Positions 25,740-36,246 of a stretch of 64,000 nucleotides of DNA are shown here, in pieces (positions within the stretch are counted from its first letter, which is position 1; each line of letters opens with the position of its first letter). The stretch is from Imperialibacter roseus (GTDB lineage Bacteria; Bacteroidota; Bacteroidia; Cytophagales; Cyclobacteriaceae), in the NCBI RefSeq assembly GCF_032999765.1, contig NZ_CP136051.1, positions 6,094,501 through 6,158,500 of the forward strand. The letters are read 5' to 3'. The position numbers and the translations under genes were made by a program. A model generated the notes under the pieces. That model was not told where the DNA came from and did not search any database. It saw only the letters and a program-made list of their open reading frames with translations.

Positions 25740-26702
25740 CTAAAGGAGTCGGGTGATGATCTGCTCTTCGGTTATTCCCTCCGATTCTGCTTTGAAGTTA
25801 CGCACTATCCTGTGTCTGAGGATGGGCTCCGCTACTGATTGGACATCTTCGATGTCCGGAGAATACTTGCCGTTCATAAGTGCATTGCATTTTGCACCAA
25901 GCACAAGAAACTGAGACGCCCTTGGGCCTGCCCCCCATTCCAGGTACTGTTTGGCAAGCTCATCCCCTCCGTCGTTCGGTCTGGTTTTATGAACAAGCTT
26001 AACGGCATACTCAATCACGTTGTCTGCCACAGGAACCCTTCTCACCAACTGCTGATAGAACTTGATCTCATCCGCAGTCATCACCTGATCCACAGATTGC
26101 TCCCGCTCTGAGGTAGTATTCTTCACAATTTCAATTTCGGAGGCCAGCGTAGGATAGTCCAGGTTAATATTGAACATAAACCGATCCAACTGAGCTTCGG
26201 GGAGAGGGTAGGTGCCTTCTTGTTCGATAGGGTTTTGCGTAGCCAAAACGAAGAAAGGCTTTTCAAGAGGGTGGTTCTTTCCGCCTATTGTCACTGAGTA
26301 CTCCTGCATCGCCTCTAGCAAAGCAGACTGCGTTTTTGGAGGGGTTCTGTTTATTTCGTCGGCGAGAATGATATTGGCGAAAATGGGGCCCAGGATGAAC
26401 TTGAAATTTCGTTCCTTGTCCAGGGTTTCTGCCCCTAAAATATCAGAAGGCATCAAGTCAGGAGTAAACTGTATCCTGTTAAACTTCAAATGCAGCGCTG
26501 ACGCCATTGTGTGAATGAGCAAGGTCTTAGCCAGGCCCGGCACACCTACCAAAAGGGAGTGCCCCTGACAGAAAATAGACGAAATTAATAGCTTGACTAC
26601 CCTGTCCTGACCAACTATTACTTTCGAAACTTCTTTTGTTAACTGTAGATATGACTGGTGAAAAGCATCAGCGGCCTCTTTGTCGTTTTTAAACTGAACC
26701 AT
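25740..26702 (-). CDS. MoxR-family AAA+ ATPase
   Basis: A 320-residue AAA+ chaperone ATPase of the MoxR class, which remodels or inserts cofactors into partner proteins, often ones with VWA domains. Walker A GVPGLAKTLL, Walker B with ADEINRTPPKTQSALLEAMQE, sensor 1 in ATQNPIEQEGTYPLPEAQLDRF and a C-terminal lid domain are present. No VWA-domain protein is seen next to it. It is the last of seven tightly packed minus-strand genes and starts 6 bases after the SurA-like gene ends. It ends two bases from the convergent Rieske-like gene. Confidence 0.93.
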   Translation of the reverse strand: MVQFKNDKEAADAFHQSYLQLTKEVSKVIVGQDRVVKLLISSIFCQGHSLLVGVPGLAKTLLIHTMASALHLKFNRIQFTPDLMPSDILGAETLDKERNFKFILGPIFANIILADEINRTPPKTQSALLEAMQEYSVTIGGKNHPLEKPFFVLATQNPIEQEGTYPLPEAQLDRFMFNINLDYPTLASEIEIVKNTTSEREQSVDQVMTADEIKFYQQLVRRVPVADNVIEYAVKLVHKTRPNDGGDELAKQYLEWGAGPRASQFLVLGAKCNALMNGKYSPDIEDVQSVAEPILRHRIVRNFKAESEGITEEQIITRLL

Positions 26703-26708
26703 TGTTTA

Positions 26709-28061
26709 TCAGTAATTCTCTTTTAAAAGATTGCAGAAGTCGAATTCCGGATCAACGTCAATGTACACATCTCCCTGTGCTTTACGAAACCACTCAGATA
26801 GAATCTTGTTTTTTTTGGCGCTAAGTGTTGCCTGATAAATCTTCTGGAAATCTTGCTCCAGATTTGCCTGGTGAGGTGGAACCTTGTCTTTATAGTAGAT
26901 CAGTCTCAAAGCTTGCGTCCCGTCATCTAGCCTGTAGTCAATGGGTGCAGTAATGTTACCAACCTTCATCGTATCCAAAGTAAAGAAAAGCACTGGGTCG
27001 ATTTCTTCAACGGAAACTCTCGGTGCGCCTGTGCCATCGAGCAAAAAGCCGCCATCGGAAGCTGTCGCCTTGTCATCGCTATATTCTTTTGCTGCCTTTT
27101 CGAACGTTATCGTTTTTGCTTCAATTTGCGTTTTCAGGCTGTCCAGGTAGTCCCGGGAGGCTTTGATGTCAGCAGGGGATGGCACAGGAATCATCAAGAT
27201 GTGTCGACTGTTGTAGGTGTTTCCTCTTCTTTCTACAAGTTGTATAATATGAAAACCAAAGTCGGTTTCGACGGGCATCGAAATCTCTCCAGGCTGCATG
27301 CTAAGCGCAGTTGCTTCAAACTCAGGCGCTAAATCTCCTCGTCTGAAAAACCCGAGCTCGCCATTGTTTCTCCTCACACTCGGATCCATCGAATACTGCT
27401 GGGCAAGTGTAGCCATACTTTCGCCGGCCAGAATTTTATTTCTGATAGCAATTAACTGTGTGCGAATTTTTTCCTTTTCAACTTCACCAGGCTCAGGAAT
27501 TTTTACGATTTGCCCAATAGTTACTTCGGTTGAAAAGAACGGCAGAGAGTCCGATGGAATGGTTTTGAAGAACTTCTTCACTTCTGCAGGTGTCACAGTT
27601 AAATCTTTGGTGATAGTTCCCTGCATTTTTTCCACAACCATCTGTTCCTTTACGCTCTCACGAAGCTCGTCCTTGAACTGATCGATGGTTTTTCCGTAAA
27701 ATTCCTCCAGCCGCTCCTCAGAGCCGACCTGATTGATGAAGAACTGTAGTCGGCGATCCAGATTACTTTCCACATCGCCATCTTCCACCATTACGGAGTC
27801 TATTTCTGCTTTAGCAACAAGCATTTTATTGATAACCAACGTTTCCAGGGCATCGCACCTGGTGATACCAGTAATGTCATTTCTCGATAGCATTTCCAGG
27901 TAGGATTTTTCCATGTCCGACCTAAGGATGATATAGTTATCGACTTTAGCGATGATCTCATCCAACACCATTGTTTGTTGTCCCAATACTTTCAGGGACG
28001 CCATCATGATAAAAGCCAGTGAGAGTGCGAATATTCTAGTTCCTGTAAATTTCAAATTCAT
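26709..28061 (-). CDS. SurA-like periplasmic peptidyl-prolyl isomerase with two parvulin domains
   Basis: A 450-residue exported chaperone. A signal peptide (about 27 residues) leads to a SurA-type N-terminal helical domain (residues ~30-170), then a parvulin domain at about 175-280 (EVTIGQIVKIPEPG to DFGFHIIQLVERR) and a second, weaker one at about 285-385 (NSRHILMIPVPSP to YRLDDGTQALRLI). The family escorts outer-membrane proteins across the periplasm. The ATG overlaps the end of the upstream lipoprotein gene by 26 bases, which argues for coupled translation. Middle member of a run of three folding factors. Confidence 0.9.
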   Translation of the reverse strand: MNLKFTGTRIFALSLAFIMMASLKVLGQQTMVLDEIIAKVDNYIILRSDMEKSYLEMLSRNDITGITRCDALETLVINKMLVAKAEIDSVMVEDGDVESNLDRRLQFFINQVGSEERLEEFYGKTIDQFKDELRESVKEQMVVEKMQGTITKDLTVTPAEVKKFFKTIPSDSLPFFSTEVTIGQIVKIPEPGEVEKEKIRTQLIAIRNKILAGESMATLAQQYSMDPSVRRNNGELGFFRRGDLAPEFEATALSMQPGEISMPVETDFGFHIIQLVERRGNTYNSRHILMIPVPSPADIKASRDYLDSLKTQIEAKTITFEKAAKEYSDDKATASDGGFLLDGTGAPRVSVEEIDPVLFFTLDTMKVGNITAPIDYRLDDGTQALRLIYYKDKVPPHQANLEQDFQKIYQATLSAKKNKILSEWFRKAQGDVYIDVDPEFDFCNLLKENY

Positions 28062-28911
28062 CGTTTTGTTGCGCCTCGTTTATGATCTCTTCTTCCAGTT
28101 TCTTAGCGAGCTCAATTTTACGCTTATTAAGAATAATATTAGCTATGTCTTCCCTGATAAACTCCAACGGAGAAACCTGATCAGAGATTTTGTATTCAAG
28201 TAGTTTTATGAAGTAAATAAATTTGTCGTCCGACGATTCTACGAAAGAATTATCCCGCAAAAACTGAACTTTGTTGGGTATGGTGGCTAGCGGCGTGCTT
28301 TTCACCACCTCGTCAAAGTTGAGCCAGGCGTTGTCCTCAAGGGAGGAAGATATGGCAAACCTGAAGCAATAAGACTTGATTTCTTCCATGTCGGAGTCGG
28401 GGTAACTTCTTAACAGACCCCTGATTCGTGAAATTCGTGGGGCCTCCTTGGGAATTTTGACAAACAGGCACTTGATAATGTTCTGCTTTAGAAGAAAGTT
28501 CTCAAACTTATCGTCGTAATAGGTTTGTATTTCTTGCTCGGAAACCTCTTTGTTAAGGCGCCTGCCGATCTCATATTTTTCAAACTCATGCACCATGAGG
28601 GCATACTTATAGTCAAGCACCTTGCGTTCGATTTCTGCTTCGTTGAACTCTATCTTCGAAGACGCCTTGGCAATCATGAGTTGCTTTTTTATCCAACTAT
28701 CAACGTACTTCTCAACCAGCTTGACACTGTCTTCAGGGGACAAATTTTCAGGGGCAATACCAGTGAGGTCAGCTTTATAGAGGTACGTGTCGAAGACACG
28801 TGCTACGGGAATTTCCTGAACATTGGCTTCTTCTCCTGATTTTAGCTTTATAAACTCGCAGCTATGCAGCAGAGAAAGGATGAGTACGAGAGGAAGGTAT
28901 TTACTTTTCAT
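28036..28911 (-). CDS. SurA-N-like lipoprotein without an isomerase domain
   Basis: A 291-residue lipoprotein (lipobox LLHSC, Cys18). It has the helical chaperone-type architecture of the SurA N-terminal domain, with a helix pair around VDSWIKKQLMIAKAS and a long C-terminal helix, but no parvulin motif (no GxLG-type strand or FGYHI signature), so it would bind clients without isomerising prolines. It overlaps the first parvulin gene by 11 bases upstream and the SurA-like gene by 26 bases downstream. Function inferred from fold and neighbours. Confidence 0.8.
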   Translation of the reverse strand: MKSKYLPLVLILSLLHSCEFIKLKSGEEANVQEIPVARVFDTYLYKADLTGIAPENLSPEDSVKLVEKYVDSWIKKQLMIAKASSKIEFNEAEIERKVLDYKYALMVHEFEKYEIGRRLNKEVSEQEIQTYYDDKFENFLLKQNIIKCLFVKIPKEAPRISRIRGLLRSYPDSDMEEIKSYCFRFAISSSLEDNAWLNFDEVVKSTPLATIPNKVQFLRDNSFVESSDDKFIYFIKLLEYKISDQVSPLEFIREDIANIILNKRKIELAKKLEEEIINEAQQNDEFEIYRN

Positions 28912-31069
28912 TAAGTTGTTTTACTACATTTTTCCAAGCCCTGGCGTTCACTTTTACGCTATACTTGGCCTTCAGCTCATTTAGCCACGTGGTTTCCAGA
29001 AATTCCTGATAGTCTGAAACCACTTTGCCTTTGACCTCTCCGAGCTCTTTTCGGGCAGGTTGCTGTATATTTTTTATATACAGAATTTTCGAGAAGGCAC
29101 CGTCGTTGACGAAATGAATCCCCGCCTTCCAGTATTCTTTGGGAACGAGGTTATTATCTTTTTCAAGCAGAGTACTTGAAACCTTCAAAGATAGCGTATC
29201 CAGACCATTGAAATATTTTTCTAACACACTTTTTGATTGGGTAAGTAATTCAATTTGAGATGAGTTGATCTCATCTTTGATAAAACGAACCCTTGAGGCC
29301 TCATCGGGAAATGCTGTTTTTATTTCCCGGACCGATTTTTCATTTGCATAAATAGATAGTCTCAGGGAGTCAATCGAATTGAATACCTCTGCAAGGCCCG
29401 CCTTGGCTGCTCCCCATTCTGATGAGGTGCCAACTGTGTATTTTCTTAACAGGAACAAGGTGTCGATGGAAGAGCTCATCAGGCTTTTCAGCACTTTATT
29501 TTCGCCTTCAATGCTCAAGACGTCTGCCCGTTCATTCCATGTATAATCACCCCGGTGTTCGGAGAAAAAGCTGCTCAAACCCACAGTATCCGTGTTGGCC
29601 ATCTGCCACACCTTTTCGTTCATTACCTCAAACAGCAGGGTGCCATCAAAATACTCGTTGTATAAAAACCTGTAAGCGGAGTTAGTAGCATAGAGTTGCT
29701 GTAGCTCGATGCCTTCTAGCTTCTCCAGCAAGAAGCTGTTCCAAAGCTCATCAGCATACTTTTCAGCTGTTAGGTTGCTGCCCTTCTTTTGGTTTATCTC
29801 CACATACCGGAAGAAATCTTCTGTTGTTAGTTGGCTATTGGCAGCGTTAACCAACACTTTTTTCAATTCTGAGCCTTTGGAGTCGTAAGACCAATTGCCT
29901 TCAATGATCCTGCCGTCTATCAATGAAAAGGCGGCCCTTTTCGGTTCAAGAAAAATCTTCACATTTAGTCGGCTGATCAAACTATCAATAGTTTGATCAT
30001 TTCTACTGGAGTAGCGGTCATCGCCCGAAATGCGTGATTCAATCATTGTCCTTACCTCTTCCAAAGGCGGCACGGGCTTCTTCTCTACCAGTTTGATGAT
30101 GTGCCACCCATTTTGCGCCTTGAGAGGATGAGAGATGTCGCCGGGTTTATCCAAACCACTTGCTGCAGTATAAAATGACGCTGGCAGTTGCCTGAATGTT
30201 AACCAGGGCAGCTCCCCGCCTTTGTTTTTATTAGAACCTTCATCACTGTATTGCGCCACCAGGCTGTTCCAGTCTTCACCTTTGTCAAGTTTTGCCTTTA
30301 CCTCTGCAGCTTTAGCGTACGCCAATGTTGAGTCGGCATTCATTTTGAAAAAAATATGTGCCAGCTTAATAGACCCCAGGGCTTTTCGCTTCGCATGGAC
30401 ATAAACAATGTGATAGCCAAACGACGTTTTGAAGGGGTCAGATACTTTACCGGCGGCAGTTTTGAAGGCTGCATTTTCGAATGGGTACACCATTTGGAAG
30501 GCGCCGAAATAGCCCAGATAGCCATTGTTTTGTGCGGCCGACGGATCCTGCGAATACTGTTTGGCCAATGTGGCAAATGATTCACTGTTGCCTACCCTTT
30601 TTTTGATGTCAAGAAGAAGGTTGTAGGCTTTGAGGGTATCTTCAGGTGAGGCATTCGCTGGAATTTCTATGAGGATATGGGAAGCCTCCACCTCCTCCAG
30701 AGTGCGGCTGTAAGCTTCTCTGACCAGCTCCTCGTTAATGAGGTTTTCGGTCCGGTAAGGTTTTGCCAATTGTTTTTTGTAACCAACCATTTCCTCCACG
30801 AAAGCTGGTTTTTTATCATAACCAAGTGCTTTTGCCTCTTTTACCTTGAGCCGAAAGTTCACATAGAGTTTGAAGTAGTCGTCAAGCTCTTGCTCTGTAA
30901 AAGAACCAGAAGTTGCCTGCCGGTTTTTGTTGAAGGCATAGAGGAATTCTTCCGTAGAAAAAGCTTCATCCCCAATCGTAAAAAGGGGATCTTCTTTTTG
31001 GGAGAAGGCGGGGTTTGATAGGCCAAACGAAAAAATGAAAAGGACGAAGAGGGCTCCCTGGGGCTTCAT
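28901..31069 (-). CDS. PpiC/SurA-type chaperone, two parvulin domains and a long unique C-terminus
   Basis: A 722-residue exported protein. A signal peptide ends near residue 24 (AFSQ). An N-terminal SurA-like helix domain precedes two parvulin domains at about residues 130-235 (EASHILIEIPANASPED to SFGYHIVYV) and 240-345 (KLAHIFFKMNADS to QNGWHIIKLV). The remaining ~370 residues have no known motif, are mostly helical and may hold further client-binding modules. It is 20 bases after the RsbW-like gene and overlaps the SurA-N-like gene by 11 bases, making it the first periplasmic factor in the operon. Confidence 0.9.
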   Translation of the reverse strand: MKPQGALFVLFIFSFGLSNPAFSQKEDPLFTIGDEAFSTEEFLYAFNKNRQATSGSFTEQELDDYFKLYVNFRLKVKEAKALGYDKKPAFVEEMVGYKKQLAKPYRTENLINEELVREAYSRTLEEVEASHILIEIPANASPEDTLKAYNLLLDIKKRVGNSESFATLAKQYSQDPSAAQNNGYLGYFGAFQMVYPFENAAFKTAAGKVSDPFKTSFGYHIVYVHAKRKALGSIKLAHIFFKMNADSTLAYAKAAEVKAKLDKGEDWNSLVAQYSDEGSNKNKGGELPWLTFRQLPASFYTAASGLDKPGDISHPLKAQNGWHIIKLVEKKPVPPLEEVRTMIESRISGDDRYSSRNDQTIDSLISRLNVKIFLEPKRAAFSLIDGRIIEGNWSYDSKGSELKKVLVNAANSQLTTEDFFRYVEINQKKGSNLTAEKYADELWNSFLLEKLEGIELQQLYATNSAYRFLYNEYFDGTLLFEVMNEKVWQMANTDTVGLSSFFSEHRGDYTWNERADVLSIEGENKVLKSLMSSSIDTLFLLRKYTVGTSSEWGAAKAGLAEVFNSIDSLRLSIYANEKSVREIKTAFPDEASRVRFIKDEINSSQIELLTQSKSVLEKYFNGLDTLSLKVSSTLLEKDNNLVPKEYWKAGIHFVNDGAFSKILYIKNIQQPARKELGEVKGKVVSDYQEFLETTWLNELKAKYSVKVNARAWKNVVKQLNEK

Positions 31070-31089
31070 TATTCAGCTAGAAGTATTTG

Positions 31090-31509
31090 TTATTGCTTTT
31101 TAAAATCCTTGGTGAGCCGGCAAACATTGTAACCATTGGACTGATAGAATTCGATTTTATCCATGATTCTGTTTACAAGCATAAGCCCAATGCCTCCCTT
31201 TTTCTTGGTTCTGATAATATCTGAGAGGGAGGGCTCTTTGTACTGTGCCATGTTGAAAGCTTCACCGTGGTCTTTTATTTCGAAAACTGTTGTTTTGTCT
31301 GCTTTGAATTCAACCGAGATTTCAATGGATTCGTTGGCATCGCACCCATGCGAGTGAATGATAAGGTTGGCGCACACCTCATCCACAGCAAGCACAACCT
31401 TGTGACTTTCCACATCGGAAAGGCCATGCTGCCTCAGCAAATCGTCAATAAATTGACGGATCTCCTGAAGTTTATCAGTACTGCACGATGCCTTATAATT
31501 ATATAACAT
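31090..31509 (-). CDS. RsbW/SpoIIAB-like serine kinase (anti-sigma factor type)
   Basis: A 139-residue GHKL-fold ATPase. The N-box DEVCANLIIHSHG (residues ~43-55), the D-x-G segment IKDHGEAFN and the glycine lid KKKGGIGLMLVNRI are as in anti-sigma kinases of partner-switching systems. It would phosphorylate the STAS protein encoded directly upstream, or bind a partner when that protein is dephosphorylated. The two genes overlap by 11 bases. No sigma factor gene is in the window, so its output target is unknown. Confidence 0.9.
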   Translation of the reverse strand: MLYNYKASCSTDKLQEIRQFIDDLLRQHGLSDVESHKVVLAVDEVCANLIIHSHGCDANESIEISVEFKADKTTVFEIKDHGEAFNMAQYKEPSLSDIIRTKKKGGIGLMLVNRIMDKIEFYQSNGYNVCRLTKDFKKQ

Positions 31510-31843
31510 TTAATAAACCCTTAGCGGACTTTTCATCATCAACAATTTTTAAAAGCTGATCGAGACCTAAAATTTGAAAAACATGGAAAACCTTATCCTG
31601 TAAGCCGAAAATAACCATGTTAATCTCCTTTATTTCCAGCTCTTGTATGTAAGACATAAAGACTCCCAGCCCTGCAGAAGAAATATAATTAAGCCCAGAG
31701 CAGTCGATCATTATTTTTTTATACCCATCAGATACTGCGTTCTGAATTGTTGTGTCGAGTTGAATAGATGAGCTCGCATCTACTTCGCCTCCAACACTAA
31801 TGCATACATATTCTTTGTCTTCTGCTGTAGAGATTTCAATCAT
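31499..31843 (-). CDS. STAS-domain anti-sigma factor antagonist
   Basis: A 114-residue SpoIIAA/RsbV-like protein with one STAS domain. The phosphorylation loop is DCSGLNYISSAGLGVF with the likely phospho-acceptor Ser56. In the family, phosphorylation by the kinase turns the protein off, and dephosphorylation by a PP2C phosphatase restores binding to the kinase. Here both partner genes flank it: the ATG overlaps the phosphatase stop as ATGA, and its 3' end overlaps the kinase gene. The module is therefore complete except for the regulated target. Confidence 0.92.
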   Translation of the reverse strand: MIEISTAEDKEYVCISVGGEVDASSSIQLDTTIQNAVSDGYKKIMIDCSGLNYISSAGLGVFMSYIQELEIKEINMVIFGLQDKVFHVFQILGLDQLLKIVDDEKSAKGLLNVI

Positions 31844-33939
31844 TTTTTAGTTTTTACGGATTCAACACTTTTAACGTTTTCATGCCCAGAGAACTTTACG
31901 ATGAGCATGGTATAATCATCGTCCAACGACCGTTTTCCACAGAAATCGTATAAATCATCAATGATCCCGTCCTTTATTTTGTCGGGTGATAGGTTAGCAT
32001 GCTTAAGTAGAGAGGTGCGGAGGCGATCGTACCCAAATTCCTCCTGGTTCTGGTTAGTGGCTTCCGTAATACCGTCGGTGTATAATACGAACACATCCTC
32101 CGGCTTGTAGTAGAACTCATTAACCTGAACATAGTCTTCGAAGGAAGAGTTTCGCAATATTCCCAGCCCTAGCCCCTTGTTTTTGAAGAAGCTGGTCTCC
32201 CTTGTACGGCCATCGAGGTATAAGGTTGGGCAGTGGCCTGCTCTGGTGAACCTTACTACTTTACTTTTTGTGTCGATTATGAAGTAGGAAGCCGTAATGA
32301 ATGAGGTTTTCTCAAGGCACCGGCTTAAGGCGCTATTGGCCTGCACCATAAATTCTTTTGGCTCCAGATCCAGCTGTGCAAGGCTATGGAAAATTCCCTT
32401 CATCTGGCTCATATGGAAGGCAGCTGACGTGCCTTTGCCAGAAACGTCGGCGATGATAAGGGCTACTTTATTGTCGTTGATGCGGAAGGTGTCATAGTAA
32501 TCGCCCCCTACTTCGTCGGCAGCCATAGAAAATGCCGTGATGTTGTAGTCGTGGTTTTTGTCAAGGGTTTGTGGTAAAAGACTTTTTTGAACCCGTGAGG
32601 CAATTTTCAGCTCTTCCTTGTACCGTTCGTTTTCCAGAGCTTCCGTTAGCAGCCGGAAATTTTCAATCGAAATGCTCGCCTGGTTGACGTAAGTGTTGAT
32701 GATGTCGATCATTTCCTTGTTGAAGGAGTCGTCGACCTCTTTCAGCAAGGCAAGAGTGCCGATTTGTTCATTTTTAACAATAATGGGGTACACCAGAATC
32801 GACTTGAACGGCACTTTTTTAAGCGTAGCCGTCAGTTTTTGGCTGGTGGGGTTTCTTTCCAGCTCAGAGTTGAGAATTCGCTTCAACGTGCTGTTTTGCG
32901 CAGCCTCCTTTATTTTGTCTATAAGGTCAGGGTTCAGGTTCCTTACCAATAGTTCCTGTTTGCCGGCCTTTGTGTCCGTGATCTCCAGCCAGGCAGCGTC
33001 TGCAAACACCGCACTTACAGCGCTATCAAGTAATATTTCGAAGACTTGCTCTTCTTTTTGTCCGGTTGGGATGGTTTGGCTCAACCGCTGGAAATTGATG
33101 ACCTCTTCCAGTTTGCTCTCAAAAACGGAGGAAGTGGGGAGGTTGAACAGGATAACAAGGACAGAAAAAACGGAGTAAATGAAGATGAAGGCGAAGACTG
33201 CCAGCACGAACACATTGTTGAGGAGGTCGGTGATCAGCACGGACTCATTGGAATAACCAACCAGGCTCATGAAGAAGTACCACAGATAAATGATGACCAG
33301 CAGTAGAAACAAGATGCTTTTCCACTTTTGCTTAAAATTGAGATAGGCGACCCATTTTAAGTTGACAGACAAGATCAGCCCAATGCCAACGAGCAAGAGA
33401 ATTACCGTGTTAAAAGGAACGTCGAACAACTTGTAGCCGGAAAACTCAAAGCCAAGGCTCAGAAAAAGGAAATATTCGAAGAACTGCCAGGTGCGCAGAA
33501 GCTTCTTGGATTTTTGATAGAGGATCAGCCTTTTCCAAACGATGAAGGTGGAAATCAAAAACGATAGAATGAGCCCCAGGTTGACCAGGTAAAAGAAGTT
33601 GATCAACAGAATATTTTTGGTGAGCATGGAGCCTCCAAAAACGTAGAAAAAGAACTTGATCGACAGTGAAACGATGGTAGTAAGAAGGCCGGTTACAAAT
33701 ACACGCCACAACAAATCGATAAAATTGATGCTCTCTGCTTTACCAATGCTGTAGCGATAATAAACCCCAACAGACAAGATAAAAAGGATGAGAAAAGCGT
33801 GGGGTAAGAACTGCGGTATGCCCAGAGAGGCGTTGTTCTTCTGATCGAAAAGGATCGACAGGTTGGTCAATAGCAGCAGCGTCCAGAATATAATTCCGAA
33901 GGCTATGCTAAGTCTGACGATGCTTTTGTTCGACAACAT
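31840..33939 (-). CDS. Membrane PP2C phosphatase (SpoIIE/RsbU type) with GAF domain
   Basis: A 699-residue sensor phosphatase. Residues 1-270 hold seven or eight membrane helices; a GAF-like sensor lies at about 285-440; the C-terminal SpoIIE domain (about 460-685) has the metal-binding Asp residues in GGDYYDTF, IADVSGKGTSAAF, and the FVLYTDGITEAT and DDDYTMLIV strands. It would dephosphorylate the STAS protein encoded directly after it in response to a membrane or ligand signal. It is the first gene of the seven-gene run. The upstream gap to guaB is short and contains the guaB terminator. Confidence 0.92.
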   Translation of the reverse strand: MLSNKSIVRLSIAFGIIFWTLLLLTNLSILFDQKNNASLGIPQFLPHAFLILFILSVGVYYRYSIGKAESINFIDLLWRVFVTGLLTTIVSLSIKFFFYVFGGSMLTKNILLINFFYLVNLGLILSFLISTFIVWKRLILYQKSKKLLRTWQFFEYFLFLSLGFEFSGYKLFDVPFNTVILLLVGIGLILSVNLKWVAYLNFKQKWKSILFLLLVIIYLWYFFMSLVGYSNESVLITDLLNNVFVLAVFAFIFIYSVFSVLVILFNLPTSSVFESKLEEVINFQRLSQTIPTGQKEEQVFEILLDSAVSAVFADAAWLEITDTKAGKQELLVRNLNPDLIDKIKEAAQNSTLKRILNSELERNPTSQKLTATLKKVPFKSILVYPIIVKNEQIGTLALLKEVDDSFNKEMIDIINTYVNQASISIENFRLLTEALENERYKEELKIASRVQKSLLPQTLDKNHDYNITAFSMAADEVGGDYYDTFRINDNKVALIIADVSGKGTSAAFHMSQMKGIFHSLAQLDLEPKEFMVQANSALSRCLEKTSFITASYFIIDTKSKVVRFTRAGHCPTLYLDGRTRETSFFKNKGLGLGILRNSSFEDYVQVNEFYYKPEDVFVLYTDGITEATNQNQEEFGYDRLRTSLLKHANLSPDKIKDGIIDDLYDFCGKRSLDDDYTMLIVKFSGHENVKSVESVKTKK

Positions 33940-33995
33940 CCAATAGTGTTACACCTGTTTGACAGGGCAATTTAAATAAATCACTAATTACTGTA

Positions 33996-34029
33996 AAAAT
34001 ATAAAAGCTGCCCAAAGACAGCTTTTATT
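33996..34029 (-). terminator. Terminator of guaB
   Basis: On the minus strand an AT-rich stem ending in AAGCTG/CAGCTT (10 bp) closes an 8-base loop and is followed by ATTTTT. It starts about 20 bases after the guaB stop and separates guaB from the phosphatase operon. Confidence 0.8.
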
Positions 34030-34047
34030 ATACCATGTTGATAACTG

Positions 34048-35544
<1,497 letters not shown>

Positions 35545-35628
35545 TTATTTGCGGGGCAAAATTAAAGATATTAAAGATTATTCGGAACGGTTAGTTCGAA
35601 ATTAATTTTAACGAAAGAATATTTGGGC

Positions 35629-36246
35629 ATGGAGTGGTTTCTGGAAGGATTGAAAATTGGCGTGCAACAAATGACCTGGCTGGAAGCAATAGCCGTATTC
35701 TTTGGGCTTTTGAGCGTCTGGTATTCCATGCGGCGAGACATTTTGGTTTTCCCTACCGGAATAGTAAGTACCATCATTTTTGTCTATATCTGCTTTCCGG
35801 CCAAGCTTTATGCCGACATGGCCATCAATGTTTATTACACTGCCATGAGCGTGTATGGATGGATTCTCTGGAGTAAAAAGACTCCCGGTGAAGAAGCCCT
35901 TCCTGTTAGCTATAACAGCCAAAGAGAAAATGTAATTACAGCCTTTTTCCTGATTGGATCATTTGCCTTCTGGTATTACATTCTTACCCAACATACCGAT
36001 AGTGACGTGCCCTTGTGGGACTCTTTGACCACGGCCATTTTCATAGTGGGCATGTGGCTCATGGCAAAAAAGAAGGTGGAAAACTGGGTGGCATGGATTG
36101 TAGGCGACTTGATTTCCGTGCCACTTTACTTCTACAAAGGACTATTACTGGCCAGCTTTCAGTTTTTCATTTTTACAATAATTGCAGTGATAGGACTTGT
36201 TGCATGGATAAATGATGTGAAGCAGCAAACGAAGGAGGCCGTATGA
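35629..36246 (+). CDS. pnuC: PnuC-family vitamin transporter
   Basis: A 205-residue inner-membrane facilitator with seven predicted helices. The sequence near residues 12-60 (LEAIAVFFGLLSVWYSMRRDILVFPTGIVS) and WVAWIVGDLISVPLYFYKGL are typical of PnuC. PnuC proteins move nicotinamide riboside, but close relatives (PnuT, PnuX) move thiamine or riboflavin. The next gene is a NadR-like kinase (which fits nicotinamide riboside), while the following transcription unit is under a TPP riboswitch (which fits thiamine), so the substrate is undecided. Coupled to the kinase gene by ATGA. Confidence 0.9.
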   Translation: MEWFLEGLKIGVQQMTWLEAIAVFFGLLSVWYSMRRDILVFPTGIVSTIIFVYICFPAKLYADMAINVYYTAMSVYGWILWSKKTPGEEALPVSYNSQRENVITAFFLIGSFAFWYYILTQHTDSDVPLWDSLTTAIFIVGMWLMAKKKVENWVAWIVGDLISVPLYFYKGLLLASFQFFIFTIIAVIGLVAWINDVKQQTKEAV

